Positions 10,792-20,899 of a stretch of DNA of 64,000 bases are shown here, piece after piece. The notes below the pieces were generated by a model. That model was not told the DNA's origin. It ran no database searches and was given only the letters and a program-made list of their open reading frames with translations. This DNA comes from Micromussa lordhowensis (taxonomy: Eukaryota; Cnidaria; Anthozoa; Scleractinia; Lobophylliidae): the NCBI GenBank assembly GCA_964020085.1, contig OZ026604.1:4439467-4503466 (forward strand), written 5' to 3'. The position numbers were made by a program, and so were the translations under genes. Positions within the stretch are counted from its first letter, which is position 1. Each line of letters opens with the position of its first letter.

Positions 10792-11861
10792 AGAGTAAAG
10801 AGAAAAACACCTATGCGACTCTGTTGACAAACTATTGAGATCCGACCGCACCTGGTAGTTTGGGGGGTGTGGCTCGTTTTGCACGCGCACAAAAATTACC
10901 CATCGGAAAAGTACGAAAGACATTGGAGCGTGATTTGGGTTATACCTTGCACAAACCCCGGAGACGACATTTTCCTACCCTCCCCGTGATGGTGTTTGGT
11001 ATCGACGAGCAATGGGCGGCAGATCTGATCGAAGTGATCAATATTGCCAAATCCAATCGCGGTTACAGGTATCTATTGACAGTGATCGACGTGTTTTCCA
11101 AGTACGCCTTGGTGGAACCCGTCAAGACCAAGACAGGACAAGACGTGACGACTGCTTTCGAAAAGATTTTGAAACGAAGTCAAGGTCGCCAACCGCAGAA
11201 TCTTCAAACGGATAGCAGGAAAGAATTTTACAATAAACATTTCCAAGCCTTGATGAAACAGAAAAATATCCATCACTTCTCTACCAGTGGGGATATCAAA
11301 GCCAGCGTCGTAGAACGATTCAATCACACCTTGAAAGAAAGATTGTATCGATATTTTACCATCAAGAAGACAGTGACATTCTTACCCGTGTTGCAAGATT
11401 TGGTCTTGGGTTACAATCGATCGTATCATAGCAGCATCAAGATGGCCCCCAACAAAGTGACTGCAAGTAATCAAGAAGAAGTATGGAACAACTTGTATGC
11501 CAAACGTTTGAATGCCAAACGCCTCAAACCAAAGTTTAAAGTAAATGATCGTGTGAGACTCAATAAGAAACATCAGGTGTTCAAGAAAGGTTACCTACCA
11601 GGCTGGACGGAAGAAGTGTTTATAGTATCCAGAGTCGTCCCTGGAAGTGTGGTCACTTACAGAATCAAAGAGATGGATGACACACCTTTGGAAGGAACCT
11701 TTTATTCTCAAGACTTACAGAAAGTCACTGTATCGGATGACGATTTGTATCGAGTGGAAAAAGTGTTGAAACGAAAAGGGAATAAATTGCTTGTACGTTG
11801 GAAAGGTTGGCCAGATAAATACGACAGTTGAATGAACAAGAAGGACGTGAAAAAGCTTTGA
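10788..11861 (+). pseudogene. Polinton integrase (rve) with chromodomain, relic 1
   Basis: The ATG at 10788 is in frame with the long open stretch from 10860, but a TGA at 10836-10838 interrupts codon 17. After a helical DNA-binding part (GGVARFARAQ) comes the retroviral-type integrase core: DEQWAADLIEV (D1), LQTDSRKEF (D2; usual TDDGKEF is altered) and SVVERFN (E). The C-terminus is a chromodomain (YRVEKVLKR, LVRWKGWPDKYDS). A second TGA at 11829-11831 replaces the Trp that follows NS/DS in the relic 2 copy; the frame then stays open to 11861. It would insert the linear viral DNA, and the chromodomain could direct insertion to chromatin marks. Confidence 0.88.
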
Positions 11862-12184
11862 CGATGACTGAAGGAGTTTGCACGCACCATTTACAAGCTC
11901 GTCAGCAATTGGCTCATGGTTATTTAATCCAATTATAGCTGCATAATCGTATTTAATTACGAGGAAGGACCACTTCGTCAACAATCTCCTAGATGAACCT
12001 GTTTGCATGGTTTTTGTTTTAATTATGGATACTTTTATGTAGTTTGCGAATTAAAAAAGCGACGTTTTCCAACTTCACGCTTTTTGTGGTTTGTTTCAGG
12101 TGTTTAGCTGGTCACGGCAGAAGCATGTTCCTGGTACCTTCATTAGCCTCCTTACCTTCATTTAATAGTATCCATGATAAACTT
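11862..12184. other. Non-coding gap
   Basis: No gene or clear repeat was found between the integrase and the GGT-rich satellite. It contains one copy of the 'cttagccattgg' boundary word that recurs at 12735-12763. Confidence 0.5.
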
Positions 12185-12915
12185 AGCCATTGGTAGCGTT
12201 GGAAGTGGCAGTGGTGATCGCGTTGGTTGTAGATGGTTGCGGTGGTCGCAGTGGTCACGGAGGTCGTAGTGGTTGTGGTGGTCACGGTTGTCACAGTGGT
12301 CGTAGTGGTTGTGGTGGTCACGGTGGTCACAGTGGTTGTAGTGGTTTGCGGTGGTCGCGGTCACGGTCGCGGTGGTTACGGTGGTCGCGGTGGTTGTAGT
12401 GGTTGTGGTGGTTACGGTGGTCATAGTGGTTGTGGTGGTTACGGTGGTCGCGGTGGTTGTAGTGGTTGTGGTGGTTGTAGTGGTTGTGGTGGTTACGGTG
12501 GTTGTAGTGGTTGTGGTGGTTACGGTGGTCGCGGTGGTTGTAGTGGTTGTGGTGGTTACGTTGGTTGTGGTGGTTACGGTGGTTGTGGTTACGGTGGTTA
12601 CGGTGGTCGCAGTGGTTGTAGGGGTTGTGGTGCTTACGGTGTTTACAGTGGTTGCGGTGATTGCGGTGGTCATGGTGGTCATGGTGGTTGCGGTGGTCAC
12701 GGTGGTTTCGGTCGTCCTCAACGTAGCCATGATATACTTAGCCATTATACACTTAGCCATTGGTGGTCACGTTGGTTATGGTGGTTACAGTGGTCGCAGT
12801 GGTTACGGTGGTCGCGGTGGTTACGGTGGTTGCGGTGGTTACGGTGGTTACGGTGGTTGCGGTGGTTACGGTGGTTACGGTGCTTACGCTGGTTGCGGTG
12901 GTCATGGTGGCTAGT
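12185..12915. repeat. (GGT)-rich trinucleotide satellite
   Basis: About 730 bp consist of GGT alternating with variants TGT, AGT, CGC, TAC and CAC. A short unique insert at 12715-12765 contains CTTAGCCATT twice and separates two blocks. The long open frames on both strands (Gly/Val-rich on plus, Thr-rich on minus) are consequences of the triplet repeat, not genes. The plus strand is strongly G-rich and could form two-tier quadruplexes. Confidence 0.9.
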
Positions 12916-13189
12916 CGTCAAAAAGTTTATATAAATTCTCTTCACATACACCAAAAAAAACGTCAGGAAGTGGCCTTCATTTCGTTAACAAGGGAGGATT
13001 TTGCCGGTCTCTTGAGAAATTCGCTCACGTGGGATTTACAAATTTATTTGTGCTTGCTTTAACGGCTTGGTACATCAACAGTGTACATATAAAATTGTTT
13101 ATATATGTATAGATGTAATATCATCTGAAGAGGATACAACGGAAAATACGAAACACCTAAGCGCTCCATGTTCTCCATAGCGGCTGGAA

Positions 13190-13697
13190 ATTTTGATACG
13201 AAGAGTATGATGCCTGCTCAAACAAAGCTTATGTCAGCAACTGGGAGGAGAGGGAGCTAGAAAGGGAGGCTGGTCACGGTCGTCAAATGCCAACCAGAGC
13301 AGTTGTCAATGAGCAACGGGAATCTCTGAAAGACCTTGCTTGCAAGGTGTCCACTGTGGCTATTGCATCTGGTGACGCAGAAAGGGAGTACTACCTTCTA
13401 AAGGTTACAGGTGATGGAACTGAAGTTCTCCAAAATGTCACCACTGATGCGTGGCAGAACACCTTTCCTCCAGGCGCCGAGGTGGTTCGCGGCTTTTTCT
13501 ATCTGGCCGAAGATTATGCGCAGCCCGCATACACCTTGGATGAAGAAAAAGAAGCAATTGTTTACGCCGCCACTATCCGCTTTATTTGTTCTGACTTTGC
13601 CATTAAGCATATTAATGGCAAAGACTGCTCTTGTATCTCAGAAGAACAGCACTTACCGTATTTACTCGTGTATAAGTCGACCTTTTATGACCAAAAA
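13190..13697 (+). pseudogene. Transposon-associated ORF interrupted by the pogo element
   Basis: An open frame runs from about 13190 through 13654 with the features EREAGHGRQMP, REYYLLKVTGDG and KEAIVYAATIRFICSD. This gives a small mixed alpha/beta domain that I associate with large cnidarian transposon proteins but cannot name. At 13654-13655 the pogo element inserted into a TA; the frame then runs into its inverted repeat. Beyond the element (from 16936) the original frame would stop within about 12 codons. No start is seen, so it is probably a last exon. Confidence 0.45.
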
Positions 13698-14191
13698 ATC
13701 AGCCCAAAAAATCGCCCTCGACTTATACACGAGTCATACACAAAGACCTGACCAAGCAATCCAAGAAATTAGCATAACAATTGCCTGAAGTGCATTAGGA
13801 AAACCGAGTTTACAAGAGCAGTTCTAATTGTGCTTGAGTTTCGTAAGTTTTCGGCGCATTCTTCGTCAACAAAAAAGTGTGAAAGAATAAATGTTAAATG
13901 GTTCAAACTCAAACCTACTGGAGATTGCATCTTTTGATCTGTGGAGCAGACATTTTCCTTAGAGCTTCGCTGCTGTTTACGGTGCTGAACTTTCGTCTTT
14001 AGCGAACAATACAGTAGCTTAGTGACCTGGCAAATGCTGTTGCTAGCGTGGTCTCATTGTTAGCAACCAGAAATGGACCAATTATATTGCAACTACAGGT
14101 TAACTAGAAAACAATCCTTTGTAAGTGTTTTAGGTTATTCTTAACAAGGTCTTGACCACGTTACTTCTCACCTATTTACGAGTTTACGAAG

Positions 14192-15502
14192 ATGTCTTCA
14201 AAACGTATGAAATATTCTGCTAAGTTTAAGTTGCAAGTCGTCAAGTTTGCACAGTAGTCAAACAACTGTGCAGCAGGCCGTGAATTCTGCGTCAACGAAA
14301 AGTTGGTTCGAGACTGGCGAAAGCAAGTTGAGAAACTAAAGTGCATGCCGAAGAACAAATGCAGCAACCGCAGGAAACTGTGCCAGTGGCCCCAGTTAGA
14401 AGACCAGCTTCTCCACTGGATTGAAGAGCAAAGGCAGAGTGGCTACATCATCACCCGAAACATGATAACCATCAAGGCGAAGGCAATGGCTACTGAATTG
14501 CAGATAACTGGGTTCCTGGCTTCCAACTGCTGGTGTTCGAAGTTCCTTCGACGGAAGAATCTTGCTCTTCGTCAGAAGACGAAGATTGCCCAAAAGCTTC
14601 CAGAAGATCTTGACCAGAAGATCACAAACTTCCACAGCTTCGTGATCAAGAGCAGAAGGAAGGAAAGTTATGAACTTGTTCACATCGGTAACATGAATGA
14701 AACGCCAGTCGGGTTTGACATGCCATCAGCCAGAACCGTGAATGCGAAAGGTGCGAAAACTGTGTTGGTCCACACAACTGGTCACGAGAAATCACGGTTC
14801 ACTGTTGTACTTGCATGCCTGGCTGACGGAACGAAGCTGAAGCCCATGGTGATCTTCAAACGAAAGACCTTGCCAAAAGAGAAGTTTCCACCTGGAGTCC
14901 TCGTACACTGTCATCCTAAGGGGTGGATGGACGAAGCTGGAATGAAGCTGTGGGTGGAGAAAGTATCTCGGTCACGACCAGGCGGTCTTCTGAGAAAGAA
15001 AAGTCTCCTTGTTTGGGACTCCTTCCAAGCACATCTCGTCGACTCAGTCAAGCGAGCAGTACGCCTAACAAACACCGACATCGTTGTAATCCCAGGCGGT
15101 TTAACCAGCATTCTTCAACCACTAGACGTTTCGCTAAACAAGCCTTTTAAAGATCGGCTTTGTGAACGATGGAACAACTGGATGATTGAAGGCCAGAAGA
15201 GTTTCACGCCTGCTGGAAACATGAGAGCGGCATTGCTTCCCACTGTATGTTCGTGGGTCCTGGATGCGTGGCGTAGTCTTCCAGCCGAAATGGTGGCCAG
15301 ATCCTTTAAGAAGTGTGGCATTTCGAATTCGATGGATGGCACAGAGGACGAAATTCTCTGGGAGGAAACTGAAGAAGTACCGACCACTCCAGTTGATGAT
15401 GAGGATGAAGATGAAGAAGTGTACGCAGACCACCTAACATCAGAAGAGTGGCAGAACTTGTTTGGCGACAGCGATGAGGAAGATTTTGCTGGCTTTGAGT
15501 GA
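14192..15502 (+). pseudogene. pogo/Tigger-type (DDE_1) transposase, nonsense mutation at codon 22
   Basis: The ATG at 14192 is in frame with the long open stretch; codon 22 is TAG (14255-14257), inside the first helix-turn-helix (SAKFKLQVVKFA). Without it the protein would be 436 aa, normal for the family. A second CENP-B type HTH spans about 60-140. The DDE_1 core shows the NMNETPVGFDMP segment (first acidic residue), LLVWDSFQAH (D) and the GLTSILQPLDVSLNKPFKDRL block. The C-terminal tail is acidic (DDEDEDEEVYADHL), as in other domesticated and mobile Tigger proteins. The 5' damage suggests this copy cannot bind its ends. Confidence 0.87.
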
Positions 15503-15523
15503 GCAGGGACTTTCTCTAAAAAC

Positions 15524-15539
15524 GGCTCCTTTAGCAGCC
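15524..15539 (+). terminator. Degenerate histone-type 3' stem-loop after the transposase
   Basis: GGCTCCTTTAGCAGCC pairs over six positions with one C-C mismatch around a TTTA loop, 21 bp after the transposase stop. The flanks AAAACGGCT before it and ACCAAG, AAAAG and TCAATGACCAAC after it match the flanks of the stem-loop at 7635-7650. The shared flanks make chance unlikely. Confidence 0.6.
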
Positions 15540-16209
15540 ACCAAGTTAACAAAAGTCAATGACCAACAAACAAATTTATTGTCTTTATTTATTCTCTTCG
15601 TTTATTCCCTGCCCTGCCCTGTTCTTTCTTTATTTTTTCTCCATTGCCCCGCGCGCACAAACTCGCTATCACAAGCATTCAAAAGATCACTATCGTAAGC
15701 ATTTAAAAGATCAGAATTGATTAGCACATGTAGGCACGCAAGAAAATTTCTTATAAAGAACGGATAGTGTGATAACAAGCATTTAAGTTACGCAACGCAC
15801 GAACGATCTTGTAAATGCTTACAATAGTGATCTTTTGAATGCTTGTGATAGCGAGTTTGTGGACACTTACACTAATGACCTCGTGAATTTTTTGTACGCA
15901 CGTTTGTGGAAAGATTTATAAATACTGCAGGCAACTCACAGTTTAATTAAAACGCCCTGAAGAGTGGAAGCCTAAAGCCTCCACGAAACAGGCCTGTAGG
16001 CAAATGTCAAACGAATAGTCCCATTCATTGAACTATAACGCTCCCCCACTTGTGGGTGTAGAGCACTCTTCGTAGGATAAACTTGGACATCATAAGGTAT
16101 GAAATAATTCATATATTTGAACTGCGGTCATAGATGAAAGTGAAGAATGATCCTCGCAGTGAATTTTCCAATTTAAGCAACTGGAAAGAAGAAGCCTGAA
16201 AAAAATCAG

Positions 16210-16281
16210 GGCTTCAACGGGATTCGAACCAGTGACCTCCGCGATACCGGTGCGATGCTCTACCAACTGAGCTATGAAGCC
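16210..16281 (-). tRNA. tRNA-like gene, anticodon position GGT (Thr), left arm
   Basis: It folds as a 72-nt cloverleaf with a 7-bp acceptor stem (GGCTTCA/TGAAGCC), a D-arm GCTC/GAGC and box B GGTTCGAATCC. One T-stem pair is lost here (ACTGG against CCCGT), so this arm is the poorer copy. Position 33 is C instead of T, and the anticodon stem has an A-C mismatch. Confidence 0.6.
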
Positions 16282-16515
16282 ACACATTGGGAGCGAGGTC
16301 AATTTGTTGAGTTCATATCTTCCCGTGAGGAGCGAAATGATGTAAGTATATATGAAATAATTCATATATTTGAACTGCGGTCATAGATGAGGATCATTCT
16401 TCACTTTCATCTATGACCGCAGTTCAAATATATGAATTATTTCATATATACTTACATCATTTCGCTCCTCACGGGAAGATATGAACTCAACAAATTGACC
16501 TCGCTCCCAATGTGT

Positions 16516-16554
16516 GGCTTCATAGCTCAGTTGGTAGAGCATCGCACCGGTATC

Positions 16555-16587
<33 letters not shown>
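16516..16587 (+). tRNA. tRNA-like gene, anticodon position GGT (Thr), right arm
   Basis: This 72-nt cloverleaf has perfect acceptor (7 bp), D and T stems (ACGGG/CCCGT) and a 5-nt variable loop. The loop CCGGTAT places GGT at 34-36, which would read Thr ACC. Position 33 is C rather than the near-universal U, and pair 31-39 is A-C, so it may be a tRNA-derived repeat rather than a working Thr tRNA. Internal box A and box B would still support Pol III transcription. Confidence 0.65.
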
Positions 16588-16588
<1 letters not shown>

Positions 16589-16937
16589 TGATTTTTTTCA
16601 GGCTTCTTCTTTCCAGTTGCTTAAATTGGAAAATTCACTGCGAGGATCATTCTTCACTTTCATCTATGACCGCAGTTCAAATATATGAATTATTTCATAT
16701 ATACTTACATCAAAGTCCTAATAAACTTCACAGTGCACGATTACAGTTTCCTCGGCTTTTTTTACCTCACCATGTTTTCAATACCTTCTTAAGAAGAGAA
16801 CAATGACGTTTTGAGAAATTTCTATTGGTCTGAATTTTACTTCTCTAACCAGAAATGATGAAAAATCCGATTTTTGACCTTGAAAATGGGGGGTCGACTT
16901 ATACACGAGTTCGACTTATACACTAGTAAATACGGTA

Positions 16938-18501
16938 GACATTCTAGACTCACTACAGGGATTTTAAGTTACAAATATCTTATATGAGAAAAAGACCGCC
17001 AGATTAATTATTGCAGTCATATACGCTTCTTGAGCATGTCGTCATCTCTCTCTCGGCAATTCAAAGAGACGATCTGCTTGCAAATGCGTTATAAGGTGGC
17101 CAACTGTTACAGTTTCCAGCATGTTTAGCACATGTACTGTGATAGGAAATAATACCATTCTTAATAATGGTATCAAACAAATGTTCGATCATTAGTGAAT
17201 ACGTTATGATTATTTTCTTAACTGAATCAAAAGTTATCATAGCGATGACTCGGGATATTTAACTTGTTAAAAGGTTTAGGTTAAGAATTGGCGTCACCGG
17301 GTTCTCTTTTGTATAAGTACTCTATCATGTATTTGTAACACGCAAGTCCGGTAACGTTCAACTGAAATCACACAGTTTACAAAATTGTAGGTGCTAATCC
17401 AGAGCCTCCATGAATTTTCAAAGAACACCGCAAGTGCTCCTCTAACTTGCTTCTTTTAAAGTTTGTGGAAAGTTCAATCTTCACATGCTTGTGATGCATT
17501 TTGACAGTTTAAGGAGTAATCCTTTCTTTCTAACCTATTAAAGGCTTTACAAAATGCCATAATACTTTGGTTTTGCAAGCATAAGCGAAAAACTTATACC
17601 GTTCTCCCGTGCTAAATCCAAGAGGTCAGGGGCAAAAATAGCGCGGGCATGAAAGGCAAAAAAAATGCGCGATGGCGGAGGCGCGATTGGCAAAACGCAA
17701 AACTTGCGCGAAAGGCAAAAAAGGCCAAAAGTGCACGAAATGTGCGGGCAAAGGCGCGATAAACTGAGAAAGTTTTGAATTCAAAAATGTGGTCTCACGC
17801 CAGTTTTTTAATCATATTTTTTAACAAATACAATCACAAATGAAAGAGTCCCACCATTTTAAAGCAAAATTTAGGTGCACTTTCGAGAAACCTTCTTGAA
17901 TTGAATTGTTTAGATTAAGAAGTTAAAAATTATAATAATGCACTTTACGTTTTGGTCAAGAAATGGGGGGAAAACGGTACTTTTTGCCTGATGTGTTTTC
18001 GGAACTTTGTTATTGTTCTTCTAATAAATCTCTTTCAGACAGAAAATTTTGCTTTTTGGGGTGCACATAGATGGAAGTTTAATTCTGCGAAGTTTTACGA
18101 CCACTGCATTTAAGAATGATGAGAAATAATAAGAAATCTAGCGCGAGACCGTTTTTGTTACGCAATTGTGCACCAACATCGTGCGCGAGGCCTGTTGTGG
18201 GCTTCAAAGACTTGACTGTCATTAGTGTGATTGTAAGTTCTAATCTCGCTCCTCACCACAGGATAAGTGACTTTTTTCGATCCAGTGAATTGAGACATTA
18301 AACCCTCCGTACACCGAGGGTTCTACAGTTTTCTGACATAGAAACAGCGTCACTTTCAGATCTTCTGCCGTTAAGTCTCAAATGTGTCTGGCTCCTCCAT
18401 GTGTCTGACTCCATATGTCGTGAGAGTTCAAGTACATTTGAATCTGTATCTGTACACCTGGCACTAACAGCTTGTTTAGGTGAAACACTTCCAAGTAAGG
18501 T
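16938..18501. other. Non-coding region
   Basis: No gene is supported. Positions 17630-17770 hold a compositional patch with repeated GCGCGA and GGCAAAA words, of no evident function. Confidence 0.5.
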
Positions 18502-19044
18502 TTAATTAAACCTTAAAATAATCCTGTTACCATCGAGAAATTTAGTTTGAGCCTTAATCCAATTCCGCTCATCTTCTGGTAATGCTTTGTAATCATCATG
18601 AGTTGTATCCAGTTGGTTCACAGTTTTTGCATCGTCACTCTGATCCCTTATGGTTAAACCAATAAACCATCCTTCAGGTTTGAGAATAGTTTCTCCATCG
18701 TCGCGGTCATTGTTTAACACTGTGTCAATAAACGCTTTGTGATGATATGTGTCTGTTTGTGGGCTAATCAATGTTCCGTTTAAGCGGACATTGATCTGTT
18801 TAAAAATCGCGTGCGCTATGTTATTACGGACGGTGGTCTGGGTGGCTGCAACCATGTTTGCGTTATTGTCCAACTTCAGTCTTAAATCTAGTTCAAAGTA
18901 ACTGTTACTCAAATCGATAAAATCCTCCTGTGGATCAATTTGAAAATCGATCGGATGCACCCCAGTGGTGAAAGGGTTGATGGGAACATAACGTGAGCCC
19001 CCCAAACTTAAATCGGTGGGCGGCACTTCAAACAAATCCAGCAT
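18502..19044 (-). pseudogene. Polinton major capsid protein, N-terminal fragment (relic 2)
   Basis: It opens MLDLFEVPPTDLSLGGSRYV and contains FQIDPQEDFIDLSNSYFELDLRL, the conserved start of the Polinton double-jelly-roll capsid family often annotated from worm gene F54H12.2. Only 180 residues remain of a protein usually near 500; the 3' end stops abruptly at 18502. The CACTA element inserted 2 bp upstream of the start codon and separates it from the other capsid genes of relic 2. It would form the hexon-like shell of the virion. Confidence 0.8.
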
Positions 19045-19045
19045 A

Positions 19046-19560
19046 CACTATGAGCTGCACTGTTATGAAAATGCTTTGAATTTCCTGTTAAAAGTCCATG
19101 AAAGGCTTTCCATGGCCCCTGAAAACTGCAAAATGAAATTTTCATGGCTGTATTTCGAGCCATGAATTTTCCATGAAAGTACATCCTTTTATTTAATGAC
19201 TCATGAATTTCACATGAAAACTTGTCAGAGAGTATTTCATGGCCAGTGAAATCATGGGGTGAGACTTTCATGGGCCTTGAATTTTCCATGAAAACTTGCC
19301 AGAGTACTTTATGACCCATGAAACGTTGCGACGAGACTTTCATGGGGCATGAATTTTCCATGAATCCTATTGAGGTGCACTTCATGGCCCATGAAAATCT
19401 TGTGGTAAGACTTCCATTGGCTTCCATGGGTGTACTCATCAAGCACATGCATATAGGCCATTTATAATTATGATCCAAGAAAGACACTTTATTGTAGTTA
19501 AATGCCTCATGGCCCCAAAATATTAATGTGAATCTCATGGATCATGAATTTTCCTATTAG
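19046..19560. repeat. Left subterminal CATGAA/TTCATGG repeat array
   Basis: More than a dozen copies of words such as TTCATGG, CATGAATTTTCCATGAA and GGCCCATGAA occur in both orientations. A minus-strand frame across it is a repeat artefact. Confidence 0.8.
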
Positions 19561-19987
19561 ATTTGATAAGTTAAGGTGTTAATCAAAAAACTAAAATTGC
19601 TCACTACCTATGTGCATCCAACAGGAATAAATGTACTTAGCAATTTCCATACAGGTGCTGTTCTCTGTTACTGACCGTCCAATGAGTTTTATTTACTAAA
19701 GGCAGCTTTATTCAGTTGTAAACATTCCAAAGTTATGAGTACACATGGCCAGGGTATTTGGATGACCAGAGGTTGGACTATTTAAAGGAAAGTAATGTTG
19801 ATTCTTTTCCCACATTGTAAGTTCTTTTTAGGTATGATAACACAATAAAATTCACTTAGTACTGTCCCTTTTTCCCCAGGCATATAAATGGTTTAAGGCA
19901 ACAAGTTGCTTGGGAAACTGCAATTTACGGCACATCAAGGAACCAGATGAGAGAGTTCTCAACTGCAGTGGTTAACGGATGAGACAC

Positions 19988-20548
19988 TTAAGGTAGAGGA
20001 ATGAGGATTCGCTGCTGTGTGGATTCCTCTGCCCACCATAAACCACACTGTGAATCAAACTTCTCCCCCTGAAATAAACTCACAGCAACCCAAATGAATT
20101 CCTTTGACACAAAAGAGTGTTTAAAGATCTGTGCAATAACTCCAAACTTCACCAGAGTTTCAGACAGAAAGCAAACAATGCTGGGTGTTTTGGTGGGATG
20201 TTGCTTGGAGATGTAGAGTAGGTCATGCGAGTGCTGCTTGGTGTCACTTCTGTGTTGAAGAAGCATTAAGGCTGTTGGTTGTAAGCCTTCACGAAGAGCT
20301 GTCAATGCTGCTTCACATTGGGGCTCCATCTGGCCAGCCTCTGGTCTCCAATGCAACAGGGAATTTGGAAATTTCTTCAGTCTTTGCTCCTTGCGAGCTT
20401 TTTCTTGCTCCATTTGAAACAGGTTAAGTGCAGACTGCAACTCTGGAACATCTTCTCTGTAAACCTGTTCCATATGTCTGATGTCTTCATTAGGTATAAC
20501 AAATTCAAATGTCAAAACACATTCAGTTTTCAGTGTGCTCAAGAACAC
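19988..20548 (-). pseudogene. Probable CACTA transposase C-terminal fragment
   Basis: The 186-residue frame contains an IPNEDIRHMEQVY segment, a Glu/Lys-rich helix (FQMEQEKARKEQRLKKFP), and the sequence VKFGVIAQIFKHSF followed by FIWVAVSLFQ. The last part resembles the C-terminal 'G-x-I-x-x-I' segment of EnSpm transposases. It lies inside the CACTA element and is the best candidate for its transposase. No catalytic residues were seen. It could instead be a captured exon. Confidence 0.4.
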
Positions 20549-20899
20549 CTAGAATGCAGTTAAAATTCTTGCAGGCAAATTTAAGTTTCCAGTAATTTAT
20601 AACGGAGTAAGTCACAGATGTATGCCACGAATTCTAGTTTACAGTACAGTTTCTGTGATTTTCTTTTTCACCAAATTTTGGCATGTATATTTCTTTTATT
20701 AAGGAAAAAAATTCCTTTAATTAACTTATTATGACATTTCAAATTATCATTGCTGACAATTAATGCAACCACATTCCGTAATTATTAACTTCACTGCAAA
20801 CTTCACAGTAAAATAATCATGCTTTATCTCACTACACAACAGCTTATTAGTTTAAAAGCATTGATTTCTAGACTTGTTTAAATTTTTTCTATTCTGCAG

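Larger units (their letters stand above)
16097..16705. repeat. Near-perfect ~300-bp-arm palindrome carrying two tRNA-like genes
   Basis: The left arm (about 16097-16389) is the reverse complement of the right arm (about 16406-16705). The spacer is only about 16 bp (centre near 16397). Each arm contains a tRNA-like gene, a 'gaactgcggtcatagatga' block that also recurs at the centre, and 'atgaaataattcatat' palindromes at the ends. It is nested in the 3' part of the pogo element. A foldback or tRNA-derived mobile repeat is the simplest reading. Protein-like frames over it are artefacts. Confidence 0.85.
13656..16935. mobile_element. pogo/Tigger-like DNA transposon with TA duplication
   Basis: Terminal inverted repeats CCGTATTTACTCGTGTATAA (13656 onward) and its complement ending at 16935 (CACTAGTAAATACGG) are flanked by TA at 13654-13655 and 16936-16937. 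A second inner copy of TCGACTTATACACGAGT lies near both ends. The transposase (14192-15502) belongs to the pogo/Tigger DDE_1 group, whose TA duplication fits. A palindromic tRNA-like repeat is nested inside at 16097-16705. Confidence 0.87.

Noticed and set aside
9488..11861. A complete, active Polinton
   Set aside because: No terminal inverted repeats, polymerase or capsid genes are contiguous, and both flanking genes carry stops.
12112..12954. Several long open frames on both strands (Gly/Val-rich, Thr-rich, His/Arg-rich)
   Set aside because: They all come from the GGT-type triplet repeat, which has no stop codons in most frames; there is no non-repetitive domain.
16090..16806. Identical protein-like frames on opposite strands (with MCGFIAQLVEHRTG)
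   Set aside because: They are translations of the tRNA-like genes and flanks in the palindrome, a known type of false protein.
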